Shown one piece after another: positions 1 through 9,347 of a DNA stretch of 64,000 bases. The DNA comes from Fusibacter tunisiensis (GTDB lineage: Bacteria; Bacillota; Clostridia; Peptostreptococcales; Acidaminobacteraceae), in NCBI RefSeq assembly GCF_016908355.1, contig NZ_JAFBDT010000001.1, positions 124,001 to 188,000 of the forward strand, written 5' to 3'. The translations under genes and the position numbers were made by a program. Under the pieces are notes generated by a model. That model worked only from the letters and a program-made list of their open reading frames with translations. It had not been told where the DNA came from and made no database searches. How positions within the stretch are numbered: the first letter of the stretch is position 1; each line of letters opens with the position of its first letter.

Positions 1-2984
1 GCGCTGTTAAAATTCGGAATGGGGAAGTTGTTGAAAGATTTAGCCAGTTGATTAATCCTGGGTGTAATATTCCAGCTTTCATTACAGAACTAACTGGAAT
101 TTCAGATGAAATGGTTCGAGATATGCCGACGCTTGATACAGTGCTTCCTGCTTTTCTGGACTTTGTGAATGGTGTGCCAGTAGTTGCCCACAACGCTGTT
201 TTCGATTGTTCATTTATACGTTATTATTCCAATCGGCTTGGCTTAAAATTTGAGTCATTAATTTTAGACACACTTGCCTTAAGTCGTATGATTTTAACCG
301 GTATAAAAAAACACAACTTAAAAGCAGTTACAAAGCATCTGAAAATTCCACTGAGCGATCATCATAGGGCAGTTGCGGATGCGGAAGCTACCAGTCGTGT
401 TTTGATTAAATTATTTGAACGTTTAAAAGATGAGAATGTCGTAACATTAGAGCAAATAAATGAGTATGCTAGGTTGAATTTCAACTACAGTATGCGGGAA
501 ACCTTTCATGTGATTTTACTGACTCAGACTCAAAAGGGGTTGAGAAATCTTTATGAGATTGTTTCACATTCCAACTTAAATACATTTTATAGGAAACCTA
601 GAATCCCTAAGAGCCTTTTGATGGAAAAAAGAGAAGGGTTACTCATTGGGAGTGCTTGTGAAGCTGGTGAAGTTTACAAGGGCATTATGAACAATTTGCC
701 TGAAGAATCAATTGTAAAATTGGCTAATTTCTATGATTATTTAGAAATTCAACCCGTTGGAAACAATGCGTTTATGTTGGCTAATGGACGCGTTAAAAAT
801 ATTGAAGAACTCCAGAGTATTAACAAGCGAATTGTTGGGATAGCTGATGAACTGGGGAAAATGGCTGTTGCGACCGGGGATGTGCATTTCCTTGAACCAG
901 AAGACGAAGTGTATCGTCGTATTTTAATGGCGGGAAATGGGTTTTCTGATGCAGACAATCAGGCACCACTGTATTTTAGAACAACAGAGGATATGCTTGA
1001 AGAATTTTCCTATTTGGGAGAACGTGCCAAAGAGCTTGTCATTGAAAATCCAAATCGAATTGCACAAATGTGTGAGTCTGTGATTCCGGTGCCCAAGGGA
1101 ACGTTTCCACCTGTAATTGAAGGTGCAGACGAAGAGTTTCGTAACATGTGTCTCACTAAAGCAAGGCGCATGTATGGAAATCCACTGCCTGAAATCGTTG
1201 AAAAAAGGTTAGAGCGTGAGTTGACCTCTATTATTGGAAATGGCTATGCGGTTATGTATATCATTGCTCAAAAATTAGTTGCAAAATCCCTTGAAGATGG
1301 ATTTCTCGTGGGCTCGCGAGGGTCTGTTGGCTCTTCGTTCGCGGCAACTATGAGTGATATAACAGAAGTAAATCCACTGCCGCCACATTATTTGTGTTCA
1401 GAATGTCAATATTCTGAGTTTATTACAGATGGATCTTATGGTGCGGGTGTTGACATGCCTGATCAAGTTTGCCCTAAGTGTGGCAACCCCTTAATTAAAG
1501 AAGGTCATGATATCCCATTTGAAACATTTCTTGGTTTTGATGGGGATAAAGAACCCGATATTGACCTGAACTTTGCGGGTATATACCAAGCGAATGCCCA
1601 TAAATACTGTGAAGTACTTTTTGGAAAAGGCAAAACGTTTAAAGCAGGTACAATTGGAACCATTGCGGACAAAACAGCGTATGGCTATGTAAAAAAATAT
1701 TTTGAAGAACGTGAAATTCAAGTCCATCGTTATGAAGTTGAAAGATTGGCCCAAGGACTAACTGGTGTTAAGAGAACATCAGGTCAACATCCAGGGGGAA
1801 TTATGGTTGTCCCTGCTACAAATGATATCCACGAATTTTGCCCAGTCCAATACCCAGCAAATGACGTGAATTCAGGTGTTGTTACAACACACTTTGATTA
1901 TCATTCTATTAGCGGAAGATTATTGAAGTTAGATATACTTGGACATGATGTGCCCACGATTATTAAATATCTTGAAGCATTGACAGGCGTAAATGTCTTT
2001 GAAATACCTTTAGACGATTCTGAAACGATGAAGCTGTTTACATCTACTGAATCTTTAGGCATTCAAGATACAACTTATGGACTGGATATTGGAAGCTTGG
2101 GTATCCCTGAGTTTGGCACTAAATTTGTTAGACAAATGCTTAAAGATACAGATCCTAAAACTTTTTCGGATTTGGTCCGTATATCTGGCTTGTCTCATGG
2201 GACAGATGTGTGGCTTAACAATGCGCAGGATCTCGTGCGAAATAATATTGTAACGATTAAAGATGTTATTGCAACAAGAGATGACATTATGAACTATTTA
2301 TTGCAAATGGATTTAGAACCTTTAAGTGCGTTTAAAATCATGGAAAATGTGCGTAAAGGAAAAGGGTTAAAACCAGAAGAAATTGCAATGATGAAATCAC
2401 ATAATGTTCCGGATTGGTACATTGGTTCTTGTCAAACCATTCAGTATATGTTTCCAAAAGCACACGCTGTTGCTTATGTGATGATGTCAGTAAGAATTGC
2501 TTATTTTAAAGTGCACTATCCTTTGGCTTTTTATGCAACCTATTTTTCAACAAAGGTTGATGATTTTGATGCGGACTTAATCTGTAAAGGCAGTGAAGTT
2601 ATACGTGCTAAAATGAAAGAAATTGAACAAATGGAGAGTCCTACAAAAAAAGAACAGGATTTTATTGGGATATTGGAAATCGCAGATGAAATGTATGCAA
2701 GGGGACTTTCTTTTGCAAAGGTCAGTTTAGAAGACTCTGAAGCTTCTCAGTTTATTATAAAAAATGGTAAATTGGTACCACCTTTTATGGCACTCCAAGG
2801 TGTAGGTGCTTCTGCAGCAGAGAGTATTGCGCAAACTCGTGACGTAGAAAAGGATTTTTTATCAATTGAAGATTTTCAAAGGCAGACAAAAGTTTCAAAA
2901 ACTGTAATAGAGGCAATGAAAAATCATGGCTGTTTTGAAGCACTTCCTGAAGACAATCAACTCTCCCTATTCTCGTTTGCATAA
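1..2984 (+). CDS. polC: DNA polymerase III PolC-type alpha subunit (C-terminal ~993 residues, 5' end off window)
   Basis: This is the replicative polymerase of Gram-positive bacteria. The reading frame is already open at base 3, so the start lies upstream and about 430 N-terminal residues are missing. What remains begins inside the inserted DEDDh proofreading exonuclease; the HN-x(4)-D and H-x(4)-D motifs (AHNAVFD, HHRAVADAE) are present in the first 130 residues. The second part of the PHP domain follows. The polymerase core carries a four-cysteine zinc motif (CSEC and CPKC), the palm motif DIDLNF and the SGQHPGG motif. The C terminus is intact. polC directly upstream of rimP is the usual order in Clostridia and Bacilli. 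Identity is certain; only the N terminus cannot be judged. Confidence 0.97.
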   Translation, partial: AVKIRNGEVVERFSQLINPGCNIPAFITELTGISDEMVRDMPTLDTVLPAFLDFVNGVPVVAHNAVFDCSFIRYYSNRLGLKFESLILDTLALSRMILTGIKKHNLKAVTKHLKIPLSDHHRAVADAEATSRVLIKLFERLKDENVVTLEQINEYARLNFNYSMRETFHVILLTQTQKGLRNLYEIVSHSNLNTFYRKPRIPKSLLMEKREGLLIGSACEAGEVYKGIMNNLPEESIVKLANFYDYLEIQPVGNNAFMLANGRVKNIEELQSINKRIVGIADELGKMAVATGDVHFLEPEDEVYRRILMAGNGFSDADNQAPLYFRTTEDMLEEFSYLGERAKELVIENPNRIAQMCESVIPVPKGTFPPVIEGADEEFRNMCLTKARRMYGNPLPEIVEKRLERELTSIIGNGYAVMYIIAQKLVAKSLEDGFLVGSRGSVGSSFAATMSDITEVNPLPPHYLCSECQYSEFITDGSYGAGVDMPDQVCPKCGNPLIKEGHDIPFETFLGFDGDKEPDIDLNFAGIYQANAHKYCEVLFGKGKTFKAGTIGTIADKTAYGYVKKYFEEREIQVHRYEVERLAQGLTGVKRTSGQHPGGIMVVPATNDIHEFCPVQYPANDVNSGVVTTHFDYHSISGRLLKLDILGHDVPTIIKYLEALTGVNVFEIPLDDSETMKLFTSTESLGIQDTTYGLDIGSLGIPEFGTKFVRQMLKDTDPKTFSDLVRISGLSHGTDVWLNNAQDLVRNNIVTIKDVIATRDDIMNYLLQMDLEPLSAFKIMENVRKGKGLKPEEIAMMKSHNVPDWYIGSCQTIQYMFPKAHAVAYVMMSVRIAYFKVHYPLAFYATYFSTKVDDFDADLICKGSEVIRAKMKEIEQMESPTKKEQDFIGILEIADEMYARGLSFAKVSLEDSEASQFIIKNGKLVPPFMALQGVGASAAESIAQTRDVEKDFLSIEDFQRQTKVSKTVIEAMKNHGCFEALPEDNQLSLFSFA

Positions 2985-3005
2985 AGTGGTCAGATATGTT
3001 ATAAT
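2977..3005 (+). promoter_or_regulatory. Promoter of the rimP-nusA-infB operon
   Basis: TTGCAT (2977-2982) and TATAAT (3000-3005) are 17 bp apart, and TG at 2997-2998 makes an extended -10. The -35 overlaps the polC stop codon. The fit to sigma-A consensus is strong but transcription is inferred. Confidence 0.7.
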
Positions 3006-3032
3006 TGTTCTGATGAATAGTGAAATGACAAC

Positions 3033-3057
3033 AAGAGTGGGGTTTTGTCCCACTCTT
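3033..3057 (+). promoter_or_regulatory. Hairpin in the rimP leader
   Basis: AAGAGTGGG (3033-3041) pairs perfectly with CCCACTCTT (3049-3057) around a 7-nt loop. It lies about 28 nt after the predicted -10 and 43 nt before the rimP start. Only a short T-run follows, so it could be a weak attenuator, a processing site or a 5' stabiliser. From memory, similar AGAGTGGG hairpins occur before rimP in other Bacillota. Confidence 0.55.
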
Positions 3058-3099
3058 TGTTATTGAATAGAACGATTTGTAAGAAAGCAGGTGGTAATC

Positions 3100-3591
3100 A
3101 TGAAGAAAAAGAGAGTGGTTGATGTCGTTGCAGACATTCTGATTCCATATATTGGACAGAAAAACTTGGAACTTGTAGATGTTGAATTTGTTAAAGAAGG
3201 ACCTTATAGGTACTTACGCGTAACAATTGACAAAGAAGATTCAGTTACACTTGATGACTGCCAATGGGTCAGTCAGTACTTGAACAAAAAATTGGATCAG
3301 GTGGATCCAATTGAAGAACAGTATTTTTTGGAAGTCACTTCACCAGGTGTTGAACGCGTGTTGAAAAAGCCAAGTGAGTTTGAGAAGTTTAAGGGTCACA
3401 AGGTGCAGTTAAAGTTGTTTCAACCTTATGAAGGGCAAAAAATGTTAACTGGAAATTTACTTGGTTTAATCGATGGCAGTATTGTTATTGAGAACGAAAT
3501 TGGTGTTAAAATTGATATCCCACAGGATAAGGTTTCTGTTACAAAACTAATGGTCGATTTTGAAGATCTGGGAGAGGATGAGGAGGTATAA
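3100..3591 (+). CDS. rimP: Ribosome maturation factor RimP
   Basis: RimP is a cytoplasmic factor for 30S subunit maturation. The protein is 163 residues, normal for the family, with the conserved LEVTSPGVER motif near residue 85 linking the two domains. I chose ATG 3100 over the in-frame GTG at 3091 because AGGTGG (3088-3093) sits 6 nt before it. The acidic tail (EDLGEDEEV) ends one base before the nusA start, so the two are translationally coupled. It is the first gene of the nusA-infB operon. Confidence 0.95.
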   Translation: MKKKRVVDVVADILIPYIGQKNLELVDVEFVKEGPYRYLRVTIDKEDSVTLDDCQWVSQYLNKKLDQVDPIEEQYFLEVTSPGVERVLKKPSEFEKFKGHKVQLKLFQPYEGQKMLTGNLLGLIDGSIVIENEIGVKIDIPQDKVSVTKLMVDFEDLGEDEEV

Positions 3592-3592
3592 C

Positions 3593-4672
3593 GTGAAGAC
3601 AGAATTGTTGCTGGCACTTGAACAGTTGGAAAAAGAGAAGGGTCTTTCACTGGATATGCTGTTCGATGTAATTGAAGATGCAATGGTTAAGGCCTATAAA
3701 AACAATTTTGGCGCCACACATAATGTGGAAGTTGAATTGAATCGCGAGACAGGTGAAATCAGTGTCTATTCCGTACGGATCGTTGTTGAAGAAGTTATTG
3801 ATGATGCAACTCAAATCTCTTTAGAAGAAGCTAAGGAAGTGAATCCTGACTTTGAACCGGGAGATGTTCTTAAAGAAAAGGTAACACCAAAAGACTTTGG
3901 ACGAATTGCAGCTCAATCTGCTAAGCAAGTGGTTGTTCAAAAAATTCGTGAGGCAGAACGTGGTGTGATTTACGAAGAATTTAGCAGCCGTGAAAGCGAA
4001 ATTGTCAATGGCGTGATTCATAGGGTTTCCAAGGGTATTGTTTATATTACTTTGGGGCGAACTGAAGCAATTATGCCTACCAACGAGCAGATTCCAGATG
4101 AATCTTATATTCAAGGTGAGCGCATTAAAAGTGTTATTACAGAAGTTAAAAATTCTACAAAAGGACCTCAAATTTATGTGTCTAGGACACATCCTGGACT
4201 TGTAAAACGGTTATTTGAGCTAGAGGTTCCTGAAATATATGATGGTGAAGTTGAAATTAAAAATATTTCGAGAGAACCAGGGTCAAGAACGAAAATTGCT
4301 GTTTATGCACAAAATCCTGACTTAGACCCTGTGGGTGCATGTGTTGGTCCTAAAGGGCAACGTGTTCAAAGTATTGTAGACGAGCTTCAAGGTGAAAAAA
4401 TTGATATTATCGAATGGAATGAAAATCCAGCAATTCTCATATCAAATGCATTAAGTCCTTCAAAAGTTATGAGAGTTGAAGTGGATGCAGATGACAATTC
4501 AGCCCTAGTCGTTGTACCAGATTATCAGTTGTCGCTTGCCATTGGTAAAGAAGGACAAAATGCCCGATTGGCAGCTAAATTGACAGGCTGGAAAATTGAT
4601 ATCAAAAGTGAGACTCAATATATTGACTACTTAAAAGAAATTGGCGAGTACGAAGAAGTTTATGGAGATTGA
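3593..4672 (+). CDS. nusA: Transcription termination/antitermination factor NusA
   Basis: NusA binds RNA polymerase and nascent RNA and modulates pausing, termination and antitermination. The 359-residue protein has the RNAP-binding N-terminal domain (about 1-125), an S1 domain (about 130-200) and two KH domains containing GPKGQRVQ and IGKEGQNARLA. It lacks the C-terminal acidic repeats of E. coli NusA, as is normal for Bacillota. I chose GTG 3593 because AGGAGG (3581-3586) is 6 nt upstream. The start is one base after the rimP stop. Confidence 0.96.
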   Translation: MKTELLLALEQLEKEKGLSLDMLFDVIEDAMVKAYKNNFGATHNVEVELNRETGEISVYSVRIVVEEVIDDATQISLEEAKEVNPDFEPGDVLKEKVTPKDFGRIAAQSAKQVVVQKIREAERGVIYEEFSSRESEIVNGVIHRVSKGIVYITLGRTEAIMPTNEQIPDESYIQGERIKSVITEVKNSTKGPQIYVSRTHPGLVKRLFELEVPEIYDGEVEIKNISREPGSRTKIAVYAQNPDLDPVGACVGPKGQRVQSIVDELQGEKIDIIEWNENPAILISNALSPSKVMRVEVDADDNSALVVVPDYQLSLAIGKEGQNARLAAKLTGWKIDIKSETQYIDYLKEIGEYEEVYGD

Positions 4673-4677
4673 TTAAG

Positions 4678-4941
4678 ATGAAAAAAATCCCTATGAGAAA
4701 ATGTATCGGGTGTGGTGATCAAAAACCAAAAAGAGAACTGATTCGAGTTGTAAAAAACAAAGATGGCGAAATTTTTCTAGACCTTACAGGTAAAGCAAAT
4801 GGAAGAGGGACTTACATTTGTAAAGACAGAAAATGTTTTGATTTGGCCATTAAGAAAAACGCCTTTAATAGGGCTCTCGAATGTAAAATAGATGATTCTA
4901 TATTCGAAGCTTTGAAAGAAAGGTTGGAAGAAAGTGAATAA
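4678..4941 (+). CDS. ylxR: YlxR family RNA-binding protein (DUF448)
   Basis: This 87-residue basic protein belongs to the YlxR/DUF448 family found between nusA and infB throughout Bacillota. The family motif is visible as MRKCIGCG near the start and GRGTYIC in the middle, and Cys residues are retained. ATG 4678 has GGAG about 10 nt upstream; TTG at 4669 is too close to that site. It overlaps ylxQ by 8 nt. In other species YlxR has been linked to RNA binding and to rnpB/RNase P regulation, but its role here is inferred. Confidence 0.9.
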   Translation: MKKIPMRKCIGCGDQKPKRELIRVVKNKDGEIFLDLTGKANGRGTYICKDRKCFDLAIKKNAFNRALECKIDDSIFEALKERLEESE

Positions 4942-5245
4942 CAGTAATCATGTGCTATCACTATTAGGTTTGGCCAGAAGAGCAGGCAATATTATAACAG
5001 GTCAGACGCTTTGTATTGAAGGTGTTAAGTCAAAAAAAGTGTCTTTACTGATTATTGCTGGTGATTTGAATGAAACAACGCGGTATAAAATGTCACAGTT
5101 GTGCGAAACTGAAGGTGTTGAGTATAGAATATTTTCCAATAAAGCCGATTTATCACATGCGGTTGGAAAGGAAAATTATGGACTGTTCGGCGTGACAAAC
5201 AAAAAATTTTCTAGAGCAATCATCGATAAAATGGAAGCTCTATAA
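4934..5245 (+). CDS. ylxQ: L7Ae/L30e-family RNA-binding protein YlxQ
   Basis: The 103-residue protein has an L7Ae/L30e/S12e/Gadd45 fold, shown by the N-terminal LLGLARRAGNIITG signature and the LIIAGDLNETT segment. Family members bind kink-turn RNA. It starts with GTG inside the 3' end of ylxR and is followed 15 nt later by infB. Membership and synteny are clear; the exact RNA target is unknown. Confidence 0.88.
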   Translation: MNNSNHVLSLLGLARRAGNIITGQTLCIEGVKSKKVSLLIIAGDLNETTRYKMSQLCETEGVEYRIFSNKADLSHAVGKENYGLFGVTNKKFSRAIIDKMEAL

Positions 5246-5260
5246 TTCGGAGGTGAAGCA

Positions 5261-7948
5261 ATGTCAAAAACCCGAATCCATGAATTGGCAAAAGAATTAA
5301 ATGTACAAAGTAAAGAATTAATCGAATCTGCTTCAAAGTTGGGTATTGAAGTTAAGAATCACATGAGTACGCTTGAAGACACTGAAGTCACAAAGCTTAA
5401 AAGCCGTTATACCAAAAATAATACAGCGTCTACAAATGCGTCGCCTGAAAAGAAACACAATAAAATCATATATGATCGAACGAAAGAGGTTAAGGCTGAA
5501 GAGCGTGGACGAAGTCGTGCCTATAGTGCAGGAGGGCAAAAGAAAGATTATCGAAAGCCAGAAAATCAGAGACCGGATATGAAGCCTTCAGTTCAGAAAA
5601 AAAATGATGTTCGATCTAATGATAATCGTAAACCTTATGACTCAAACAAACCACAAGGTGAACGAAAACCATATGATAAGAATAGGCCGCAGGGTGAGCG
5701 TAAACCTTATGATCCAAACAGACCGCAAGGTGAGCGTAAACCTTATGACCCCAATAGACCACAAGGCGATCGCAAGCCCTATGATAAAAATAAGCCTCAA
5801 GGGGATCGTAAGCCTTATGACCGTTCAAAACCGCAAGGCGGATTTAACAAGGATAAAGATTCAGGCAGTAAGCCACCTTATAAACGCCGCGATCAATCTG
5901 GAAGTAAAAAACCAGAAAAAAGTATAGATGAAATTATTGCTTCAGAGATTCAAGAAAAAACGCCAAGCAAAAAGAAGCATGTAAAAAAAGATAAAATTGT
6001 AATGACATTTGATACGGACAAGTTAGAAAAAAAATCAAAAAAAGCAAAAAAATTACTTAAAGAAGAGCTGGCTCTTAAAGAAAGAGAAGGCAAAAAAGAC
6101 TTTGACTTTGGTAAGAAAACCAAACAAAAAAGTGGTAAGTATAAAGAAAAGAGTGAAAAGGAAAAAACTGAAAAAATTGAAGAAAAGCTTACGCGTGAAA
6201 CGATCTATGTGCCTGCTGAGATGACAATTGGTGAATTTGCAGATGTGATTCATAAACCAAGCAATGAAATCATCATGAAGTTAATGGGCCTTGGTATAAT
6301 GGCCACACTCAATCAAGATATAGATTTCGATACCGCTGCTCTTGTTGCGCTTGAATATGATATTACCCTTGCGCAAGAAGAAGTTGTGGAAGAAAATCAT
6401 GTTGAGGCATTCGAACTAGATTTTGAGGATGAGCCAAAGGATCTTAAAAAACGTGCACCTGTTGTAACGGTTATGGGACACGTTGATCATGGTAAAACAT
6501 CTCTTCTTGATGCAATTCGAAATACAGGTGTTGCAGATGGTGAAGCGGGTGGCATTACACAGCACATTGGCGCTTCAGAAATCATGCATAGAAATGAAAA
6601 AATAGTGTTTTTAGACACACCTGGACATGAGGCCTTTACTTCTTTAAGGGCAAGAGGTGCAAAAATAACAGATATTGCAATCTTAGTTGTTGCTGCAGAT
6701 GATGGTGTTATGCCACAAACCATTGAAGCAATAGACCATAGTAAAGCTGCAGGTGTACCGATTATCGTCGCTATCAATAAAATTGATAAACCTGACGCCA
6801 ATCCGGATCGTGTTAAACAAGAACTCTCTGATAGAGGCGTACTCATTGAAGAATGGGGCGGTGACGTAATTGCAGTTCCAGTATCAGCTAAAACGGGAGA
6901 AGGACTTGAAACACTTCTTGAAATGGTTCTTTTGGTTTCCGAAATGCTTGAACTTAAGGCTAATCCTGATCGATTGGGAATTGGTACAGTGATAGAAGCT
7001 AAGGTCGTAAAAGGAAGAGGAACTGTTTGTACAATTATTCTTGAAAAAGGTACAATGTCTGTTGGAGAGCCAATTGTAGCCGGCGTTACCCATGGTAAAG
7101 TAAAAGCCATGTATAATGATAAAGGAAAACGCGTTAAAACGATTGGACCATCAACTTCAGTGGAAATTGACGGATTAAATGATATTCCTCAGGCAGGCGA
7201 AAAAATATATGTAACACCTGATGAAAAAATTGCCCGCTATATAGCAGACAAACAAGCGGAAGACTACAGAATGAAAACACTTAATAAAAACACAAGTGTT
7301 ACGCTTGAAGAGTTATTCTCAAAGATTCAAGAAGGTGTTATTAAAGACCTCAATATTATTGTTAAAGCAGACGTTCATGGATCCGTAGAAGCAATTAAGC
7401 AATCTCTATTGAAACTTACAAACGATGAGGTGCGTGTGAACATAATCCATGCCAATGTTGGTGCAATTTCAGAATCAGATGTTACTTTGGCATCAGCTTC
7501 TAATGCAATTATTATTGGGTTTAATGTGAGACCTTCCACAAATGTAACGTCCGTAGCTGAACAGGAAGGTGTGGATATTCGAACGTATCGAATTATCTAT
7601 GATGCAATCAATGATGTTGAAACTGCAATGAAGGGCATGCTTGATCCTGAGTTCAAAGAAGTTGTACTTGGACGTATACAAGTTCGTGCAACATTTAAAA
7701 TTCCTGGCGGTGTTATTGCAGGGGGTTATGTAACAAGTGGAAAAGTAGCTCGAAACGCAAATGTCCGTGTCATCCGCGATGGTATTGTAATTCATGATGG
7801 TAAAATTTCATCATTGAAGCGTTTTAAAGACGATGCCAAGGAAGTTGCTCAAGGTTACGAATGTGGTATAGGTATTGATAGATTCAATGACATCAAGGAA
7901 AATGATGAAATAGAAGCTTACATCAATGAAGAAGTGAAACGCGTATAG
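5261..7948 (+). CDS. infB: Translation initiation factor IF-2
   Basis: IF-2 is the GTPase that places fMet-tRNA on the 30S subunit and promotes subunit joining. The 895-residue protein has the short N-terminal IF2N helix (about 1-55), a long charged linker (about 60-310), a second IF2N-type region, then the G domain with GHVDHGKTS (G1), DTPGHEAF (G3), NKID (G4) and SAK (G5), followed by domains II-IV. The linker contains six tandem 12-residue repeats rich in R, K, P, Y, D and Q. ATG 5261 has a good GGAGG site upstream. Confidence 0.97.
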   Translation: MSKTRIHELAKELNVQSKELIESASKLGIEVKNHMSTLEDTEVTKLKSRYTKNNTASTNASPEKKHNKIIYDRTKEVKAEERGRSRAYSAGGQKKDYRKPENQRPDMKPSVQKKNDVRSNDNRKPYDSNKPQGERKPYDKNRPQGERKPYDPNRPQGERKPYDPNRPQGDRKPYDKNKPQGDRKPYDRSKPQGGFNKDKDSGSKPPYKRRDQSGSKKPEKSIDEIIASEIQEKTPSKKKHVKKDKIVMTFDTDKLEKKSKKAKKLLKEELALKEREGKKDFDFGKKTKQKSGKYKEKSEKEKTEKIEEKLTRETIYVPAEMTIGEFADVIHKPSNEIIMKLMGLGIMATLNQDIDFDTAALVALEYDITLAQEEVVEENHVEAFELDFEDEPKDLKKRAPVVTVMGHVDHGKTSLLDAIRNTGVADGEAGGITQHIGASEIMHRNEKIVFLDTPGHEAFTSLRARGAKITDIAILVVAADDGVMPQTIEAIDHSKAAGVPIIVAINKIDKPDANPDRVKQELSDRGVLIEEWGGDVIAVPVSAKTGEGLETLLEMVLLVSEMLELKANPDRLGIGTVIEAKVVKGRGTVCTIILEKGTMSVGEPIVAGVTHGKVKAMYNDKGKRVKTIGPSTSVEIDGLNDIPQAGEKIYVTPDEKIARYIADKQAEDYRMKTLNKNTSVTLEELFSKIQEGVIKDLNIIVKADVHGSVEAIKQSLLKLTNDEVRVNIIHANVGAISESDVTLASASNAIIIGFNVRPSTNVTSVAEQEGVDIRTYRIIYDAINDVETAMKGMLDPEFKEVVLGRIQVRATFKIPGGVIAGGYVTSGKVARNANVRVIRDGIVIHDGKISSLKRFKDDAKEVAQGYECGIGIDRFNDIKENDEIEAYINEEVKRV
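5627..5842 (+). repeat. Six tandem 36-bp repeats in the infB linker
   Basis: Six in-frame copies of a 12-residue unit RKPYD-x2-(R/K)PQG-x run back to back, with synonymous and conservative changes between copies. The array is exactly 216 bp. It encodes a disordered, basic, Tyr/Pro-rich stretch in the species-variable linker of IF-2. Such repeats are prone to copy-number change. Confidence 0.9.
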
Positions 7949-7978
7949 GTAGATTATTATAAGAAAGAAGGTGTTCTC

Positions 7979-8362
7979 ATGGCCAACTCAAGAACGCGTA
8001 AAGTCTCAGAAGAAATCAAAAAAGTCGTTGGCGAATTGATTCTTGCTGGTATTAAAGATCCACGCATTTCAAAACTTTCATCAGTTAATCATGTGGAAGT
8101 CACAAATGATTTTAGATATGTAACTTTATATATCAGTTCATTTGATCCCAAGCATGACGTTAGTCTGACCATAGAAGGTTTGAATAGTGCAAAAGGTTTT
8201 ATCCGAAAGGAAATTGGCAAGAAAATCAAGTTGCATTATACACCTGAACCGATTTTCAAGCCCGATCATTCAGTTGAACATGGGATGCATATAAATGAGA
8301 TCCTTGGGACTTTGGATATCAAACATGATGATGACGAAGATGACGAAGAGGATGAGGCGTAG
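7979..8362 (+). CDS. rbfA: Ribosome-binding factor A
   Basis: RbfA is a KH-like-fold protein for late 30S maturation and 16S 5' end processing. It has 127 residues; the core matches the family (SEEIKKVVGELIL, VTNDFRYVTLYIS, LHYTPEPIFKPDHS). It ends in a run of about a dozen mostly acidic residues (HDDDEDDEEDEA). A GAAAGAAGGTG site precedes ATG 7979. The next gene starts two bases after its stop codon. Confidence 0.95.
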   Translation: MANSRTRKVSEEIKKVVGELILAGIKDPRISKLSSVNHVEVTNDFRYVTLYISSFDPKHDVSLTIEGLNSAKGFIRKEIGKKIKLHYTPEPIFKPDHSVEHGMHINEILGTLDIKHDDDEDDEEDEA

Positions 8363-8363
8363 T

Positions 8364-9347
8364 ATGAAACAGATGGTGGCAAAGATAAAAGAAATATTGG
8401 CAGATTCCAATTTGGAGACTTTTCTTGTGTTTCCACATGTTATGCCTGATGGCGATACAATTGGTTCTGCTATTGGCATCCACCGTTTAATAAAAGGATT
8501 TGGTAAAGAAGGGTATATTGTCTTAAATGACGATATACCCTCAAATTTATTGTTTTTAAAAGATCCTTTAATTTGGAAACGTTCGGATGAAGTTACAATG
8601 GATACACCAGCAATTGGAATTGCAGTAGACTGTGGCGAAGTAAAACTTTTTGAAGATCGATATCCGTTGTTTAAAAGTACAAAGCATACAATTAGTATTG
8701 ATCATCATTTGACCAATTCTATGTATGCTGAGATTAATATAGTGGATTCTAAGGCATCTTCTACAGGTGAATTGATTTATCGCATGTACAAAGAATTCGA
8801 TGTTGAAATTGATTCTGTTACAGCTGAAGCTTTATATGCTGCAATTACAACTGATACGGGTGGATTTAGATATTCCAATACAAATCCTGATACGTTTGCA
8901 GCTTGTTCTGAACTTGTTGCTTCAGGGTTTGATTTTAACCGCTTAAACGTAGAAATCTTTCAAAACAAACCATTCGAAAAAGTTAAATTGTTAAATGAAG
9001 TTTTTGCGACGCTGGATTTGTTTTTAAATGGCAAAGCAGCGCTTGTGGTGTTAAGTGAATCAATGATGGATAGGCTGAATTATGCAACCTATGACACAGA
9101 TGGAATTGTAGAGTTTGTTAGAGACATTGAAGGCGTTGAAGTTGTTGTTTTTATTCGATACATGGGGCATGGCTCCCATAAGGTCTCCATGCGTTCAAAA
9201 AATGAATTTGATGTTAGTAAGATTGCTTTGGCATTTTCAGGTGGTGGTCATCGAAAAGCGGCTGGTTTTAAGAGTGACCTATCATTGGAAGCACTAATTG
9301 AAGCGTTAAAGAAGGCGGTTGAAGGAGCGTTCCATGTTGAGTCATGA
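8364..9347 (+). CDS. nrnA: DHH-family oligoribonuclease / pAp phosphatase NrnA
   Basis: NrnA degrades nanoRNA and dephosphorylates 3'-phosphoadenosine 5'-phosphate. The 327-residue protein has the DHH domain (PDGDTIGSA, VDCGEVK, SIDHHLTN, TDTGGFRYS) and the C-terminal DHHA1 motif GGGHRKAAGF. I chose ATG 8364, just after the rbfA stop, with TGAGG 6 nt upstream; a longer frame upstream overlaps rbfA and its translation looks unnatural. The end overlaps truB by 14 nt, indicating coupling. Confidence 0.93.
   Translation: MKQMVAKIKEILADSNLETFLVFPHVMPDGDTIGSAIGIHRLIKGFGKEGYIVLNDDIPSNLLFLKDPLIWKRSDEVTMDTPAIGIAVDCGEVKLFEDRYPLFKSTKHTISIDHHLTNSMYAEINIVDSKASSTGELIYRMYKEFDVEIDSVTAEALYAAITTDTGGFRYSNTNPDTFAACSELVASGFDFNRLNVEIFQNKPFEKVKLLNEVFATLDLFLNGKAALVVLSESMMDRLNYATYDTDGIVEFVRDIEGVEVVVFIRYMGHGSHKVSMRSKNEFDVSKIALAFSGGGHRKAAGFKSDLSLEALIEALKKAVEGAFHVES

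Noticed and set aside
5627-5842. Regular 36-bp direct repeats as a possible CRISPR array
   Set aside because: The units abut without spacers and code in frame for IF-2 linker repeats.
6487-7110. A 207-codon open frame antisense to infB
   Set aside because: It lies wholly opposite the conserved G domain, has no ribosome-binding site, and its Ser/Thr/Pro-rich translation looks like the shadow of a real gene.
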